This document shows positions 11,501 to 23,175 of a stretch of 64,000 nucleotides of DNA, one piece after another (position 1 is the first letter of the stretch; every line of letters begins with the position of its first letter). Below the pieces are notes generated by a model that was not told the origin of the DNA, searched no databases, and saw nothing but the letters and a program-made list of their open reading frames with translations. This stretch comes from Chlorophyllum brunneum (taxonomy: Eukaryota > Basidiomycota > Agaricomycetes > Agaricales > Agaricaceae), in NCBI GenBank assembly GCA_963576785.1, contig OY756143.1, forward strand, positions 124,001 to 188,000, written 5' to 3'. A program made the position numbers and the translations under genes.

Positions 11501-14500
11501 CTCACACGAACATCGCACATAGACGGTCGAAAAAAAAAAAACAAAACAAAAAATACACCAACGCCCCTCGTGATTGGCAACCTACTCAGAAAAGAACATC
11601 CAATATTCCCAGACCCGCTCGACTATCCTGCGAATTCTAGAATTTTTCGACAAAATCCTGTGCCAGAGTAAATCCCTGGAAAGCAAACCGGTCTACTCGT
11701 CTTGCCAAGACCTTACTCTGCATAAGGGCAGCCGGCAGTGGATTAGTTGACCCCTCTTCCTTTTTGTTTAAGCGAAGATATACTCACCCTCTTCTTAAAC
11801 ACAACATAAAGGTACAAGAAGCGAGTATATTTAGAAACAACCCAGTTCATCCCATGACTTGGCGTCTACCAGATGTCAACTTAATCGTGTGCCATGGGCA
11901 TCTGGAAAACTCTCCCATCACCGCAGTTATGGTAGTTGTCAAGTTAGTCATGATTTTATGGCGTCGGCTAAGTTTCGCAAAAAGATGTACCCTGATATTC
12001 AGCTCGGCGCTTCTGGTGGTCTTCTCGAATTCCCTCGTTTCTCGTCAACGCGAGGGAAAGTTATCCGAATCCCCTCCATGGAAAGGTCACACCTCGCTTC
12101 AAAAGCGGCCGCCGGGGGATAATTTCCAGATTCAGATTTGAATGTAGATGATCAATTTAGCCTTTCGCGAGGTTGGCGAAGGGAGAGAAGTATTAATTGG
12201 GTTGTATTAACTGGTGCTCCGGGGTAAAAAATTCTCTCACCGGTCACAAAGTGGTGGAGAAAACCTCTCCCCATTATTCCAAGTGCCATCAACTCATCTG
12301 TCCCTAATCGATATGATTAACAGAGTTTTCGAGGTCGACTCGGGGAAGATGGCAGGTTGATGAAGGGGTATCCACCAGACATCCACGTCTGATCATGATA
12401 TGATGAAAGTCGTCATCACCAGCCTCATGACCATGATGTCTCGATCCGGATACGGTATCTTTCTGCTTCGAGCCCGACCCCTCCAACGGCAAAGCTGCGG
12501 AGCATTGGAGTCAACTTCGAGAGCACGAACCGCTCATGCGTGTGTGTTCGTGGCTTGGATTGTTCTGTTTTAGCAGCGATCGACGAATCTAATACTGCTA
12601 AACAAGGAAATTTGTGAAGTGTACCTCAGCCTCGAAGCCTCACCGGAGAAATTTGACGTCCGTCCACCGAATGTCATGTCATATCTTTTCCATACTGCTC
12701 TCCTCGTCCGTTCTATGCCGTCCCAGCTTCGGAAAGATAAGAATGCATGCTCGGTAGATTAAAGTCACTAAGCTCAATTTTTCCATGCTTCATGTGCCCA
12801 TGTGTAGAGTGCTAACACACGAACACTATTTCTGTTATGATTGACAGCTGGGATGAGCCATGTGCCCCCAAGCCCCAAGAGTACGTATGCGACATTCCTC
12901 GGTGGCGTACATTATGACCTCGCGAATAGGGTTCAGGCATCGAGGTCCGGTGGGGTTCAAGGGTTCGAGATAGCGAGCCTGGTTCGCTTGTTCGATCGGG
13001 AACGCGTTGTAGAATGTTACCCTTGCACGTTCGACTCGAGCCTCTCTGAGGATTTCCGGTTTCTGCATATGCAGCCTACACGCCACACTTTTCTCTCTTC
13101 AATTCATACGACAACTTTCTGAATCATCGATCTCTACCCTCACATCGCCCAATTCGGACCGGTTCGTCCAGGAACTTATATTTGTCCATCAGACTTTGTA
13201 CCATCGTGGTGATCCCATGTATGACCGAAGCGCCCATGGATGGTTTGTTTCCTATATCAGACATTGGAAACGAGGCCCCGGCTCACGTCGAAGTAGCCTT
13301 AATTTGGGCGCTTCGTGTGCCTGGATGTTGCCACGTCTCCTCTCCAAACTATACCGCAGCGTGGAGAAGAGAATTTCATGGCTAAGGCTTCGTTCGAACT
13401 ATCGTTGTCGATGACGTACTCACCGCCCAGGTTTATATTCTGGCGCATGACCATCAGCAGGTTCCGTAACATACGAAAGCTGACATACTGGGTAAACGCC
13501 ACGCCCTGGCTGGCTCAAATGTTCTTCCCGACGCAACCATAAATGAACCATAATTGTTTCATAATAAGCGTCCAAGTATGTACCTCAGCTCGACGGGTGG
13601 CTATGGCAATATTCCTCGACATCGAGACGATCAGGGGAGACTCCAATTGCATCATGATCAACTCTGTCCCCAACGCCAAAAATCATCATTACATATAGTT
13701 TTATACACTTCGGTTGAAGTCTAAAGCGCGCTGGCAGTATCCCTTTTGACGGTTATCACAGTTACATCCCATTTTACGAAACTCGAGAGAAACAACAACC
13801 AAGTGGGGAACTCTAAATTCACTAAGACCTCGGCTTTCCCGAATCGCACCATAGTCTAGAGACCGTAACGTATTCCCGTAATATCATGGGAAGGCATAGA
13901 ATGAGAGTGTTGTGAATTTTCCACTCCCACTCGAAGTTCCCATCCACCGCCGACAGTAGCATCCCAACGATCACCATCTCCATTTCCCCAACAACACTTG
14001 ACATTACATGCTCATCTAAGTTGTACGGTGCACGTGTGAAGCGATACCACAAGAGCTGATACATACTGATGAGGACAGAGACTGATTGTCCCGTGGCACC
14101 TGCACCCACATCCAACAAGGAGAATAGATGGACAGGTGAGATGCTCAGGCTATTATTATCAATGCCCGGAAGTCCTCTTGCTTCGAAGCTGCCAGAAGAG
14201 AACAAAACCGGATATCGCCTCACGCGTCTCCCGGATCGCTGAATTCCCAGGGGTGGTTTATATGATACTGTTAAATGTTCATCTCGACATCACTTCATGT
14301 GACAACGTTAAGATTCACGAGGATCTGTGGGGGATGCGAACGGCACGTACTTACCTCCTGATAGCCTTCCTATATTAGTAGCATGTCAAACCGAGTCTCG
14401 GGTAGAAGTCAAGGACGAACCAGACGAACTCGAGGCATCAATCGGCTAAAAAAACATGTTTGTTGGATGTTATAATCATAACATGATAGTTGATCTCGAG

Positions 14501-14943
14501 CGATGTTGGAATATATAGGGCTCACAGCTCAGGATGCACGGTCTGGGACCTTCGGCCTCCGGTTGTGGATCCGACTCGGTAAGTTTGTTCATCATTATGT
14601 CTGGATAGTATGGCGTCGGTTTTATATTGGGGTTCGGCAACGATCTCATGGGTTCCGCCGACGGCGCTCTAAGGACCTAAGAATATTCGCTTTGCGACAG
14701 CTGGGAGCCGCTGGTGAGAGCTGATGGGGTACTTATCCTTTCCAAACAGTTCTACAGTGCCTGGCTACAGCTCTCATGACCATATACGGGTCTCCTCCAT
14801 CCGGCGCAAGCGGCGTTCCGCTCATAACGGTGGGCAATAATTTTTAGGGTGAATCAGTAGATACCAAGTGTCATTATCTTCACTAAAGGATTGATAGCCT
14901 AAACTTTTAGACGGTAGCGTCTAACACAAGCACCAACACGCAA
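8549..14943. other. 6.4-kb stretch without a recognisable gene
   Basis: I examined both strands, including possible spliced exons, and found no conserved domain, transposase, reverse transcriptase, terminal repeats or tRNA. The longest frames (about 10431-10925 and 13822-14223, minus) look random. Composition is similar to the surroundings, so there is no sign of strong RIP-like mutation. It may be old decayed sequence or contain lineage-specific or non-coding genes that cannot be seen by eye. Confidence 0.4.
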
Positions 14944-16030
14944 TCACGAGCCTGAGAGGAAAAAAACGTCAGGTAAAGATGTACTAAGGAAACAAACAAA
15001 CATAACTCACCTGAAGCTTTACAAGTTCTCTTGTGCTTCGGCCAGTCTAGCTTTTGACATTGCTTCTGTCCACGGGGACAATATCTAGCTTTCCTACAGC
15101 GGGAGCAGATCAAGAGTTTTGGATTCTGCATGCCACATAAGGTACAGCAAGAGCCTTCGAGGGCTTTTCGTCGCTTGTCCTCCTTCTTGATAGCTTTCAT
15201 AAGTCCCGGAAGGGCATTCTGAAGTTTTTCACATAAGTATCGTGGAACCATTCCGTCCGAGTCGGCTATATCGACATTCCCTCCATGATCCAGGAACCAT
15301 TTAAGGGACTCAACAGCCATTTTCTTCGGTTCAGACTGGGTGAGGAGATACACTTGTACGATCTCGTGTGCGACGATACCTCCATGTCGGTTACGGTGAT
15401 TGACATCGCCTCCAGCATCGAATAACAACTGGGCATACTCGAAGTCGTATCCGGGTTTGGTGGAAAAGGAATGAGAGAGAGCAGTTGTCCCCGAGAGGTC
15501 TCTCCCGTCGACAGGTATGCCTTTTTTGACGAAGAAGCGAGCGATGTCGAGGAAGAGAGATTTTTGATCCGGATTAATTATGCGAAACAGTCCGAGGAGG
15601 TTATATATGGGGACTTGGGTAGGGCCCCAACGCATCCCGTACAAGTCGTCACAGACTTGTTCCGTAGCCCTTCGAGTCGCGGCATCGGCATCATCAGGGG
15701 TGGAGTCCGACGACTCTAAATATTTCTTGACGCGCGAGTCGAAGTCGTGTTCAACGGATGACAGTTGCCCCTGCAGAAGCATCCCACCAAATTCATCGAG
15801 ATCACGACTTGGACTCATGTATTCGGATGTGCAGAAGCTTCGGAGCCGTTGGGATTCTACGCCATGAAGAATTTCGTCTGTTTGCAGTAGTTCTTCGAGT
15901 GTGCTAAAATTTGCGACTGCTTTGGTAACTAGATCGGGCTTGGAGGAAGTAGGGCTCACCGTCCACGTCCATCGTCCATAGCGTGCGCAATGTTGTGCAG
16001 CTGCTGCTGGAGGAAGTCGCTGAGGGACAT
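14944..16030 (-). CDS. ankyrin-repeat/MYND zinc-finger protein
   Basis: Three exons: 15960-16030, 15011-15903 and 14944-14951, giving 323 residues. The first exon (M-S-L-S-D-F-L-Q-Q-Q) and a 56-nt intron replace a longer read-through frame, and the last intron leaves a two-residue end (G-S). The middle carries ankyrin-like helices (V-D-G-R-D-L-S-G-T-T-A-L, then N-H-R-N-R-H-G-G and V-D-I-A-D-S-D-G). The C-terminus is a MYND finger: C-x2-C, C-x2-C, R-Y-C, then C-Q-K-L-D-W-P-K-H-K-R-T-C. Between Y-C and C-Q there are six residues instead of the usual three, a small insertion between zinc ligands. MYND fingers bind short Pro-rich peptides; the ankyrin+MYND arrangement is expanded in agaricomycetes and usually of unknown function. 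It lies just downstream of, and in the same direction as, the glutaredoxin gene. Confidence 0.85.
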
Positions 16031-16252
16031 CTTGGTGTACTGTAGAACTGGTAGCAGAGACTGAAAGAGTTGAAAACTGTTGAACTGCAACGTGTCTAGG
16101 TGAATAACTCGGATAGAACGCGTGCGGGACGCGTTCTTGGTCACCTGATTTATGATATGAAATTGAATTATACAAGTACGTTAACGGAATATACATCAGC
16201 GAACCTATCCATCGTTGCAAGGTAGCAGAGAGCCACATTGGAACCCAAAACC

Positions 16253-17149
16253 TTAAGCAAGGACTTCTGTAAATTCCCCATTGTCAACCATTTCTTGCAC
16301 AATGTCGAGACCTCCTATTAGCTCCCCTTTGATAATGAGTTGTGGAAAAGTCGGCCAATCATTGAGTTTTTTCAATCCTAAATGAAGGAATATGAGCACA
16401 ACACGAAGGGCTTAAAGAGTGGTTGTACGTACCTTGGCGAACGTTCTCATCCGTAAGTATGTCAAAATGCGTGAAATCCACCTTCTGATCCTGCAAGAGA
16501 CCTACGATCTTCCTCGAAAACCCACATTTTGGGGTGTCGGGAGAACCCTTCATGAAAAGGACGACTTCGCTTTGGCGCATGAGTTTACGCAAACGCCGAT
16601 CCAATTCTTCTGGTGTTTCTTGTTCTGTTTCCTGTACTGGGACGGAAGGTGGGGTCAATGGCGCCTCTTCTGGCTTCTGATCGGTGTGCGATAAGGGGCT
16701 ATACGAAGCGTTTGTTGCGTGCTTCTTAACAAGTTCTGTTAGTTGAGCAGCATCTGCGCCAGCCACTCGCCCAAGAAGAACATGACCCTGAACGAGGCGA
16801 AAAAAAGTTAGTGACTAAATTTTTGGGGAACGAGAGGTTCAACACACCCTCAGGAGAATAAAAGCGGGCACGGCCTCTATATCAAAACTTTCAGCGATTT
16901 CAGATTGTGCCTCCGCCTCCACCTGAACCTGTATATGAGCAACAAGCAATCACCCCTACACTAGCTGCGTGCCTGAAGAAATAATATCGCCGGGTATTTC
17001 TTCGACAGTTCAGTGACCACCTCGGTCATTTGGCTGCATGGTTCGGCCCAGGGCGCCCAGAAATAAATCACCGAGACGCGGTTGAGATCCTGTGAGAGTA
17101 GGCCTTGGAATTGATCTACGCTTTGGATCTGGTGGAGGTTCTGACCCAT
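16253..17149 (-). CDS. monothiol glutaredoxin with N-terminal thioredoxin-like domain (Grx3/Grx4 type)
   Basis: Four exons: 16973-17149, 16848-16922, 16433-16787, 16253-16377; 243 residues. The N-terminal thioredoxin-like domain has W-A-P-W-A-E-P-C (Cys38) as in Grx3/Grx4/PICOT, then I-E-A-V-P-A-F with the cis-Pro. The C-terminal glutaredoxin domain has F-M-K-G, C-G-F-S (Cys172), W-P-T-F-P-Q-L and G-G-L-D-I at expected spacing. Such proteins bind [2Fe-2S] clusters with glutathione, deliver iron within the cytosol and nucleus, and inform iron-responsive regulators. Intron 1 has a GC donor (CAG|GCACGC); the frame and the family similarity require it. The ATG at 17149 is in good position and faces the F-box gene across 258 bases, implying a shared promoter region. 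Confidence 0.93.
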
Positions 17150-17407
17150 TGGTGTAGCGGGGGAACTAGCCAGAAAAATATAACAGAAAGACAACTATGT
17201 CAGTCAGCTTCCGGATATCTCGAGCAACAAGAATGGCGTAATTCGGGATTACCCGGAAATTACTCAGCCGGAGGAGTTCCATTTTGGGCGTCGACGTTTT
17301 TTGACATTTCTGGCCGCCTATCCTCTTCGCTGTTTGAAATCCTCCGATGGCCATTGGGATTATTAGGCCGTGCAAATTTCTTTGTGTCTTCCCCTTAAGC
17401 TGTTAGC
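17150..17407. promoter_or_regulatory. divergent promoter region, glutaredoxin / F-box
   Basis: 258 bases between two divergently oriented start codons; no convincing TATA box is present, typical of housekeeping genes. Confidence 0.4.
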
Positions 17408-18610
17408 ATGACCACCTTTCATAGGCTTCCCTACGAACTCCAGGATCTCGTCATAGACTCCTTGTCGCATGATAGGCGAAGTCTCGTCGAAGCGAGCCGA
17501 ATATGCAAAACTTGGCGCTCAAGGTGCTACTACCACCTGTTTTCGTCCCTCGAATTAGACCTGGGCTCTATAACACCGTTCTATGAGCTCTTGAACAGTC
17601 AATTTACGCGGATGACAATCCCTTTGTGCGTCCGCCAACTGTGCGTTGATTTGCACCCAGGCAACAGATCCATAGAAGGGAGCCAGGGCAAACGTTTGCT
17701 CGGAATTCTCGCACATCTATCGAGAGCCGGTCGCGTTGTCCATCTTGTCCTGTCGAATATCCATTCATCATATGCCCATGTCTATTCCATCTTCGCTTCC
17801 GGCTTTCCCAATATTAGATCTCTCCACCTCTCCAGCTCTTCATTCGCCGATTTAGCGGAATTAACGGCGTTCATGGCAGTGTACACACAAATTGAACGAG
17901 TGTGTCTGAAGAACATTCTATGTCCAATTCCTGATTCCACATTGCTCCTCTCCGCACCTCCCGTGGGGGTTTATGGGCTCCATATCTCAGCTTCCGCCGA
18001 CCTCGGCTTTCACACAAGCTTGCAATGGCGCCGGGAAGTATCGGCCGCAGAAGTAGGGAATCTGGAGCAATTGGGGATCATATGCCTTACACATTCAGGA
18101 AACATCAATCAGGTGTTGCAAGTCCTAGGTCCATCTTTACATTTTCTAGAATTTATGCATCCAGCACAATGTACGTTATCCAAGCTCTGGGGGATCACGA
18201 TGATTGGCTGATATATTGGAACAGGTGTGGCAATGCAGACCTCCGTTCCATACGAGTTGAACCTTCATCATGCTACATGTCTTCAGTATCTTAGCCTTGG
18301 CTTTCCAGACCGTGTCCTTGGTGTCATGCCGTGGATTCTTTGCGTCCTACACCATCTTGAAGGAGATTCCTTAGGGACACTACGTATCTCTTTCTCTGCA
18401 TCCCAGCAATTTGTCCTCGACCTCCCCTTTCTCAAGCTCCTCTGCAAGGTTTTAAAAGAACCACAGTTTCGTAATCTGAAACTCCTCAATTTCTTTGCAT
18501 TCAACACCTTCGGTGACAAAGAAATAGCGAAACTCGTCGTCAAGCACGTGAGAGAGTCTCTTCCCAGCTGGCACAAGGAGGGAAAGTTGAGACTCAACTT
18601 CCCGTCCTGA
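17408..18610 (+). CDS. F-box protein
   Basis: Two exons, 17408-18170 and 18225-18610, joined over a 54-nt intron (GTACGT...ACAG), give 382 residues. Residues about 5-45 form an F-box: L-P-Y-E-L-Q-D-L-V-I-D-S-L, then A-S-R-I-C-K-T-W-R-S-R. The rest contains degenerate leucine-rich segments (N-I-R-S-L-H-L-S, L-E-Q-L-G-I) but no clear repeat register, as in the very large family of basidiomycete F-box/RNI-like proteins. It presumably recruits a substrate to an SCF ubiquitin ligase through Skp1; the substrate is unknown. These genes diverge quickly, so orthology cannot be assigned. Confidence 0.85.
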
Positions 18611-20044
18611 TTCACCGACCAACATCCCTCTAGAAATTCACCCCGTACAACGAACCGCTAGTGTTAGCCATGTCTTCATCGAGTCTTGGTCTAGCGCGAG
18701 GCTGACAATTGTGGGTGCCTTCTCCCAAAACGTGGAATTCCCAAATGGAATTTCATAGGCGTTATATTTATGGTTGCGAGGGGCATTCAGGGGCAATCAA
18801 TATATTCTAACGTCATCTTTCCACCACACATGGGATGCCAATGGCCGTCGGTATGAGGAGGTGAGAGAACATTGTACGCGTTGCTGGGTAGTTTTAACTT
18901 AGGTACACCCTCAATTTCAACCCTAGACTAGTTCAGTAAGCGACAACCGCTTCAACTACTTTACCTTTTTGTTTGGGCCTTCAGAGCTGGGAATTTATGA
19001 GCATCCGTCTGACACTTAGACCAGATTTAAGACAGAGTGGGTCTGTCGGGAACTGGTCAGTATAATCCGCAGTTTCGGCGGTGTTGTGCGATAGAATAAA
19101 GACTACCGTGAGTGACGTGAGTCTATGGAAATGTCCATGTCAAGCGAATTTCACCGAGGTTGTCAAAAAGTACAACGCAACAGCCCGGCTATGTGTCATA
19201 CACCACACCGATAACCTAACTACTTACACCAATTGCCTCACGGTTGCAAAGGATTTGAAGCAACTGCAACCTCGTTTTGAATCTGCGCATTAAAGCAGCG
19301 CAGGAAATAAATATACATCTTAGGCCATAATTCTTAGGTGCAGGTGACTTGGGAATGTAACTCAGGTCGTTGTAAACCTGTGAACCAATCTCGGCTCGTT
19401 TCCCTGAGGGCCTTACAGAAACCGGTCGACCGCCGACGTACCTCCTTGGTCCCTCTAGGCACCACGGGATGTTGGCGTCGACTCCGGTTATGCGGGAGTA
19501 TCCTATTAGGGGCATCCACAGCCCACGGCCTGAGTCTACAATCTCTTCACTATATCGGGGATATATTTGCAGGATCGGAATCCGAGCATATCACGATGTT
19601 CTGCTCAAAGCCAGGAACTTTGCTATTTCAAGCCGCGGCTGGGCGATTCCAGGCATTGTTCTTCTATCAGGAAGGTTCGGGGACCGATGCGATTGAATAT
19701 ACAGTCAACCGAAAGTTTATAACATGTCCACATGCAGAAGAATCCGCATGGTTGCTCCATTTCTGCTCCTAGTGGCCCGAGGTCGACATCAAAAGTAAGT
19801 CAATTTCGTTGTAACACTGACAGTAGTGCTAATAACCGGAGACCTGGAGTTTTCGTCTGCGTTGGCACTGCAAGACCTAATCAAGTACTGAACACTGGAG
19901 GAGATAAACAGAACGTCCGCTACCAGTTTTCAGCGGCGTGCTCATACCACTTGGAAGACAAAAGGACGCAGAACGCCGTGGCTATTCAATCTAGATACGC
20001 TTGAGGAAGGACCCCAGAACCGTCACATTTCTCCAGATATAACA
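18611..20044. other. no recognised gene, between convergent F-box and Ku70
   Basis: Several frames of 70-145 codons overlap in conflicting directions and none shows a domain. A small spliced plus-strand gene near 19.1-20.0 kb cannot be excluded, but nothing supports it. Confidence 0.35.
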
Positions 20045-22973
20045 CTAATGCGAGTCGAGCCAAGCCGCAACCCGTTCCAACAGATCGGCCTTCTTACCAG
20101 AAACGGATTGACTCTTCGCTTTCAAGAAGTCCTACCATGGTGTCAGTATGTGGGGCAAATCCACGCCGTTGGCGGGGTATTACTCACCTTGAGCTGATCC
20201 ACTCGCAACTAACCAAGGATACGTTGAGCAAGGACGGATACAGGCGATGAGCGGACGACCCCACCTTGCCGAGGGCACCAGCCTCGTATTTACTCCGAAT
20301 TTCGACCTCGTCGACGGACACGTCCTACACCCAAATTCGATTAGTCAACCCTCGACTTGCCAGTGGGGGCTCATAAATTTGGATACGAACTGCCTTGCGT
20401 TTGGAGCCTGTGGTAGGGACAACTACGTTTGCGGTGTTATCATTGAGTAACGCAAGTTTCCACTCCTTCATCAGGCTCCCCGCTCGCTGAAAGGAGAACG
20501 TGTGAGGGAACGTGGCTCCTGCGATAAAAAAATACGGCATCCACCTTATGAATCTTTTCAATATTAGGTTCTGTCAAGTCTTCAAAGGATTCGGGATCAA
20601 ATTCTTCTCGGAACGCGCTGGCTTGTAGTTGTGCATTGTGATAAGCAAGCGCTAAACAAATGAACAAACACAGCAGTGAGCAAATGGAGGATGCATGCGA
20701 CTGTGAGCGTGACTGATTACCGGGATTTGGGTACGAATCAGGCGGATATGTTCCGTTTTTGACACTCAACTTATCGATCCAAGCACGGGCCGCATCCTTC
20801 AAGTCATCGGACGCTATAGTGTAACATTCAAGCGCAGTCAGACAGGACAATTTTTTGCGTACCTCTGAAGGCTTCTTCAATGGGTGCAGCGCGGATGTCA
20901 TCGGCAAAAGGCAAAGGAATCAAGTGTATCCCGGGCGGTTCTGTGAAGCCGCTTTCATCGACTCGTTCCTCCTAGTGAGGAAATTAAGTCTGAGAATGCC
21001 CCTAAAAGAGTGTGCTAACCTGGGGGAGGAGGGCGCAGAACGCCGGAGTGGCGTTACGTCTTGTGAGAACGAGGGCCAGTCCAACCTTGTTCTTTCTTGT
21101 CATAGATTTCAACAGGGCACTGAAGGTCCGTTTGCTACCAGAGTAGAGCTACCAGGAGTGAAACATTGCCAAAATGTAGGCACAACTTTTCGTACCATCT
21201 CATCTGGATAGATAAACTGCGAATGTTTAACATTATCTTCGAATCGGAGGTCTTCTCTGTTTTTGAACCCCAGTAGTTTGATTCCTGTGATCCTGTCTGT
21301 CAGATGGGTTGGTTCGTATTGAGTGATGAGATACTTTACCCGGTTCGAGGCCCAATGTCCGAAACGAACGAATCTCTTCAGTGTTGTAAAATGGCTAGCG
21401 TAAGCCATAAGTCCAACTCCCACATTCAGCTCCAGACCACTCACCCGCTGACCTGGTTCAGTCGCCTTGACACCAAATCCCAAACCATCGTCATCTTCAT
21501 CTTCGTCGTCAGCAGTGATACTTGTTCCTTGACCTGCACCGTAGACGATCTTGTCTTTTTCAACGTCAGCTTGACGGTCCTGTTTCGAGGGTGTTAGCGG
21601 CAAGAGCGGGTCCAGTTGTTGCCACCTACCTCATCCACGTATACAGTACGCGAAATGGCAACTTCCATCCGGTCACCTAGGTCAACAAAATACCTGTAGG
21701 AACCTTTCTTCTGCTCGGTGACCAAGCCGTATCTTGCCAAACAGATCAGTGACGATTCCGGGCCCACAGGCAGGGATGGCCCACCCTTTGACACCGATTG
21801 TAAATCCCTCGGCCAATTGGAAAGGAAGACTGAACGAAGATCGTTTTGGGACCTCATGAATCCGCATCTGGCTCAACAAGTCCTCAATTCGGGATATGGA
21901 TATAGACTCGGGAAGGACTGAGGAGTTTTCGATCAGCTCTTCATCCTCCTCGAGGTTCGTAGGCAGCAGGATTTGCTAGCCAACGTATCAGCGGACCGTT
22001 TTCCTATAGTCACAAAGAAGGCATCACCCACAGAGTAGAACCTGGAAACGTCAAACGGTTTATCCTCTGAGCTGATGAAAAATGGCTCAACGGAAACGCC
22101 AGCTTGGATGAGGTCCTGAATCCAGATCAGCAATACTGTTCATGTGGTTGGGTAGCTAAACCGACATCCAACGTTGTTCGTGCCGAAGTGATCAATTGTT
22201 TGCTACCAGGTCCAGAATGCGGGTTGTCCTCGTCGGTAATGAGAAAGACGCGCTTTGTTGCGGTCTTCGGTGCCCTGGGCGCTTCTCAGTATAGCAGCAT
22301 GATAGGACATGGAGAGATGGGCAAACCCGTCACGTAGAACCCAGTTGCAGCTGGTAAACACGTCACCCATTGGAACCCGTTTCCCAGCAAGTGGTGGGAA
22401 AGCCTCCCGCAATTCATCTGGATTTTCGCGCGCAGCTTCCCTGGTTTTTGAGTGGGTGGGAGTGAGAGATATGAACCCCACAGACCATCCAGTAAGTGTA
22501 TCAATTCTTGGACCTTAGGTGCACTTAGAAGAGAAATAGGCTGGAAGACGAAGGTGTTTCGTTTCAGTTCCGATACTTCGATGCGTCCATTCTCTGACTT
22601 CCGGGTCTTGATATTCATCTTGTTACTTTTGGGACTACGGTCAATCGTCATGGAACCTCACTGTGTTGAACAACATAATCCCGACAGAGTCGTTAGGGCC
22701 CACAAGTATCTTTCGTTTCTGGATTTGCATAGCCGCTTCCAAGGCAGTAAAAAGATGGCATGTTTTGACGTCCTCATAGTTTGGATCTTCACGTAGCACA
22801 AGCATAGATTCAGAACAGTCAATACAGAACAAGATCACGTCTCTCTTCCCTTCGAAGAGCTAAGCTGTGTGAGCACAAGGCTGGATATTGAGTGAGGTGG
22901 AACTCACAGATGCATCCTGAACTTCCTCTTCCTCCTCATCATCAATCTTATTCCAATCATCATAAGGCGGCAT
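20045..22973 (-). CDS. KU70: Ku70, DNA end-binding subunit for non-homologous end joining
   Basis: Nineteen phase-consistent exons on the minus strand: 22908-22973, 22662-22859, 22486-22618, 22327-22435, 22166-22274, 22032-22115, 21785-21975, 21630-21732, 21445-21579, 21340-21394, 21196-21284, 21020-21148, 20863-20971, 20721-20813, 20545-20651, 20391-20486, 20265-20324, 20188-20208, 20045-20131; 657 residues, a normal length. Domains in order: vWA-like alpha/beta domain (F-C-I-D-C-S-E-S-M; R-V-F-L-I-T-D-E-D-N-P-H), beta-barrel (Y-G-L-V-T-E-Q-K-K-G; K-L-L-G-F-K; Q-F-I-Y-P-D-E), C-terminal arm, and a SAP domain (L-R-V-D-Q-L-K-D-F-L, K-K-A-D-L-L-E-R-V). It forms the Ku ring with Ku80, binds broken DNA ends and acts at telomeres. 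I start at M-P-P-Y-D-D-W; an in-frame ATG at 23060 would add 29 residues. Exon 18 is only seven codons. Confidence 0.95.
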
Positions 22974-23175
22974 AATGGGTAAGCTTTGGAGGGAAATGCC
23001 TGAGTCGCAAGACAAACCTGACGACGCGTCTGTCACATCGGAGTCACATTTTGTCGTCATAATCACACCCGAGTCACATACACGAAGAGATCGGCTCCGC
23101 TGAAATCTGTTCAGCTTCTAACCCACAGCAGACTCGGATTGTGTAGCTTCGCTGCCGCAAGAGTCAAGATATCCA
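22974..23175. promoter_or_regulatory. divergent promoter region, Ku70 / PP2A activator
   Basis: About 200 bases separate the two start codons, so both genes must share this control region; if the alternative Ku70 ATG at 23060 is used, it shrinks to 115 bases. No TATA box is evident. Confidence 0.4.
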
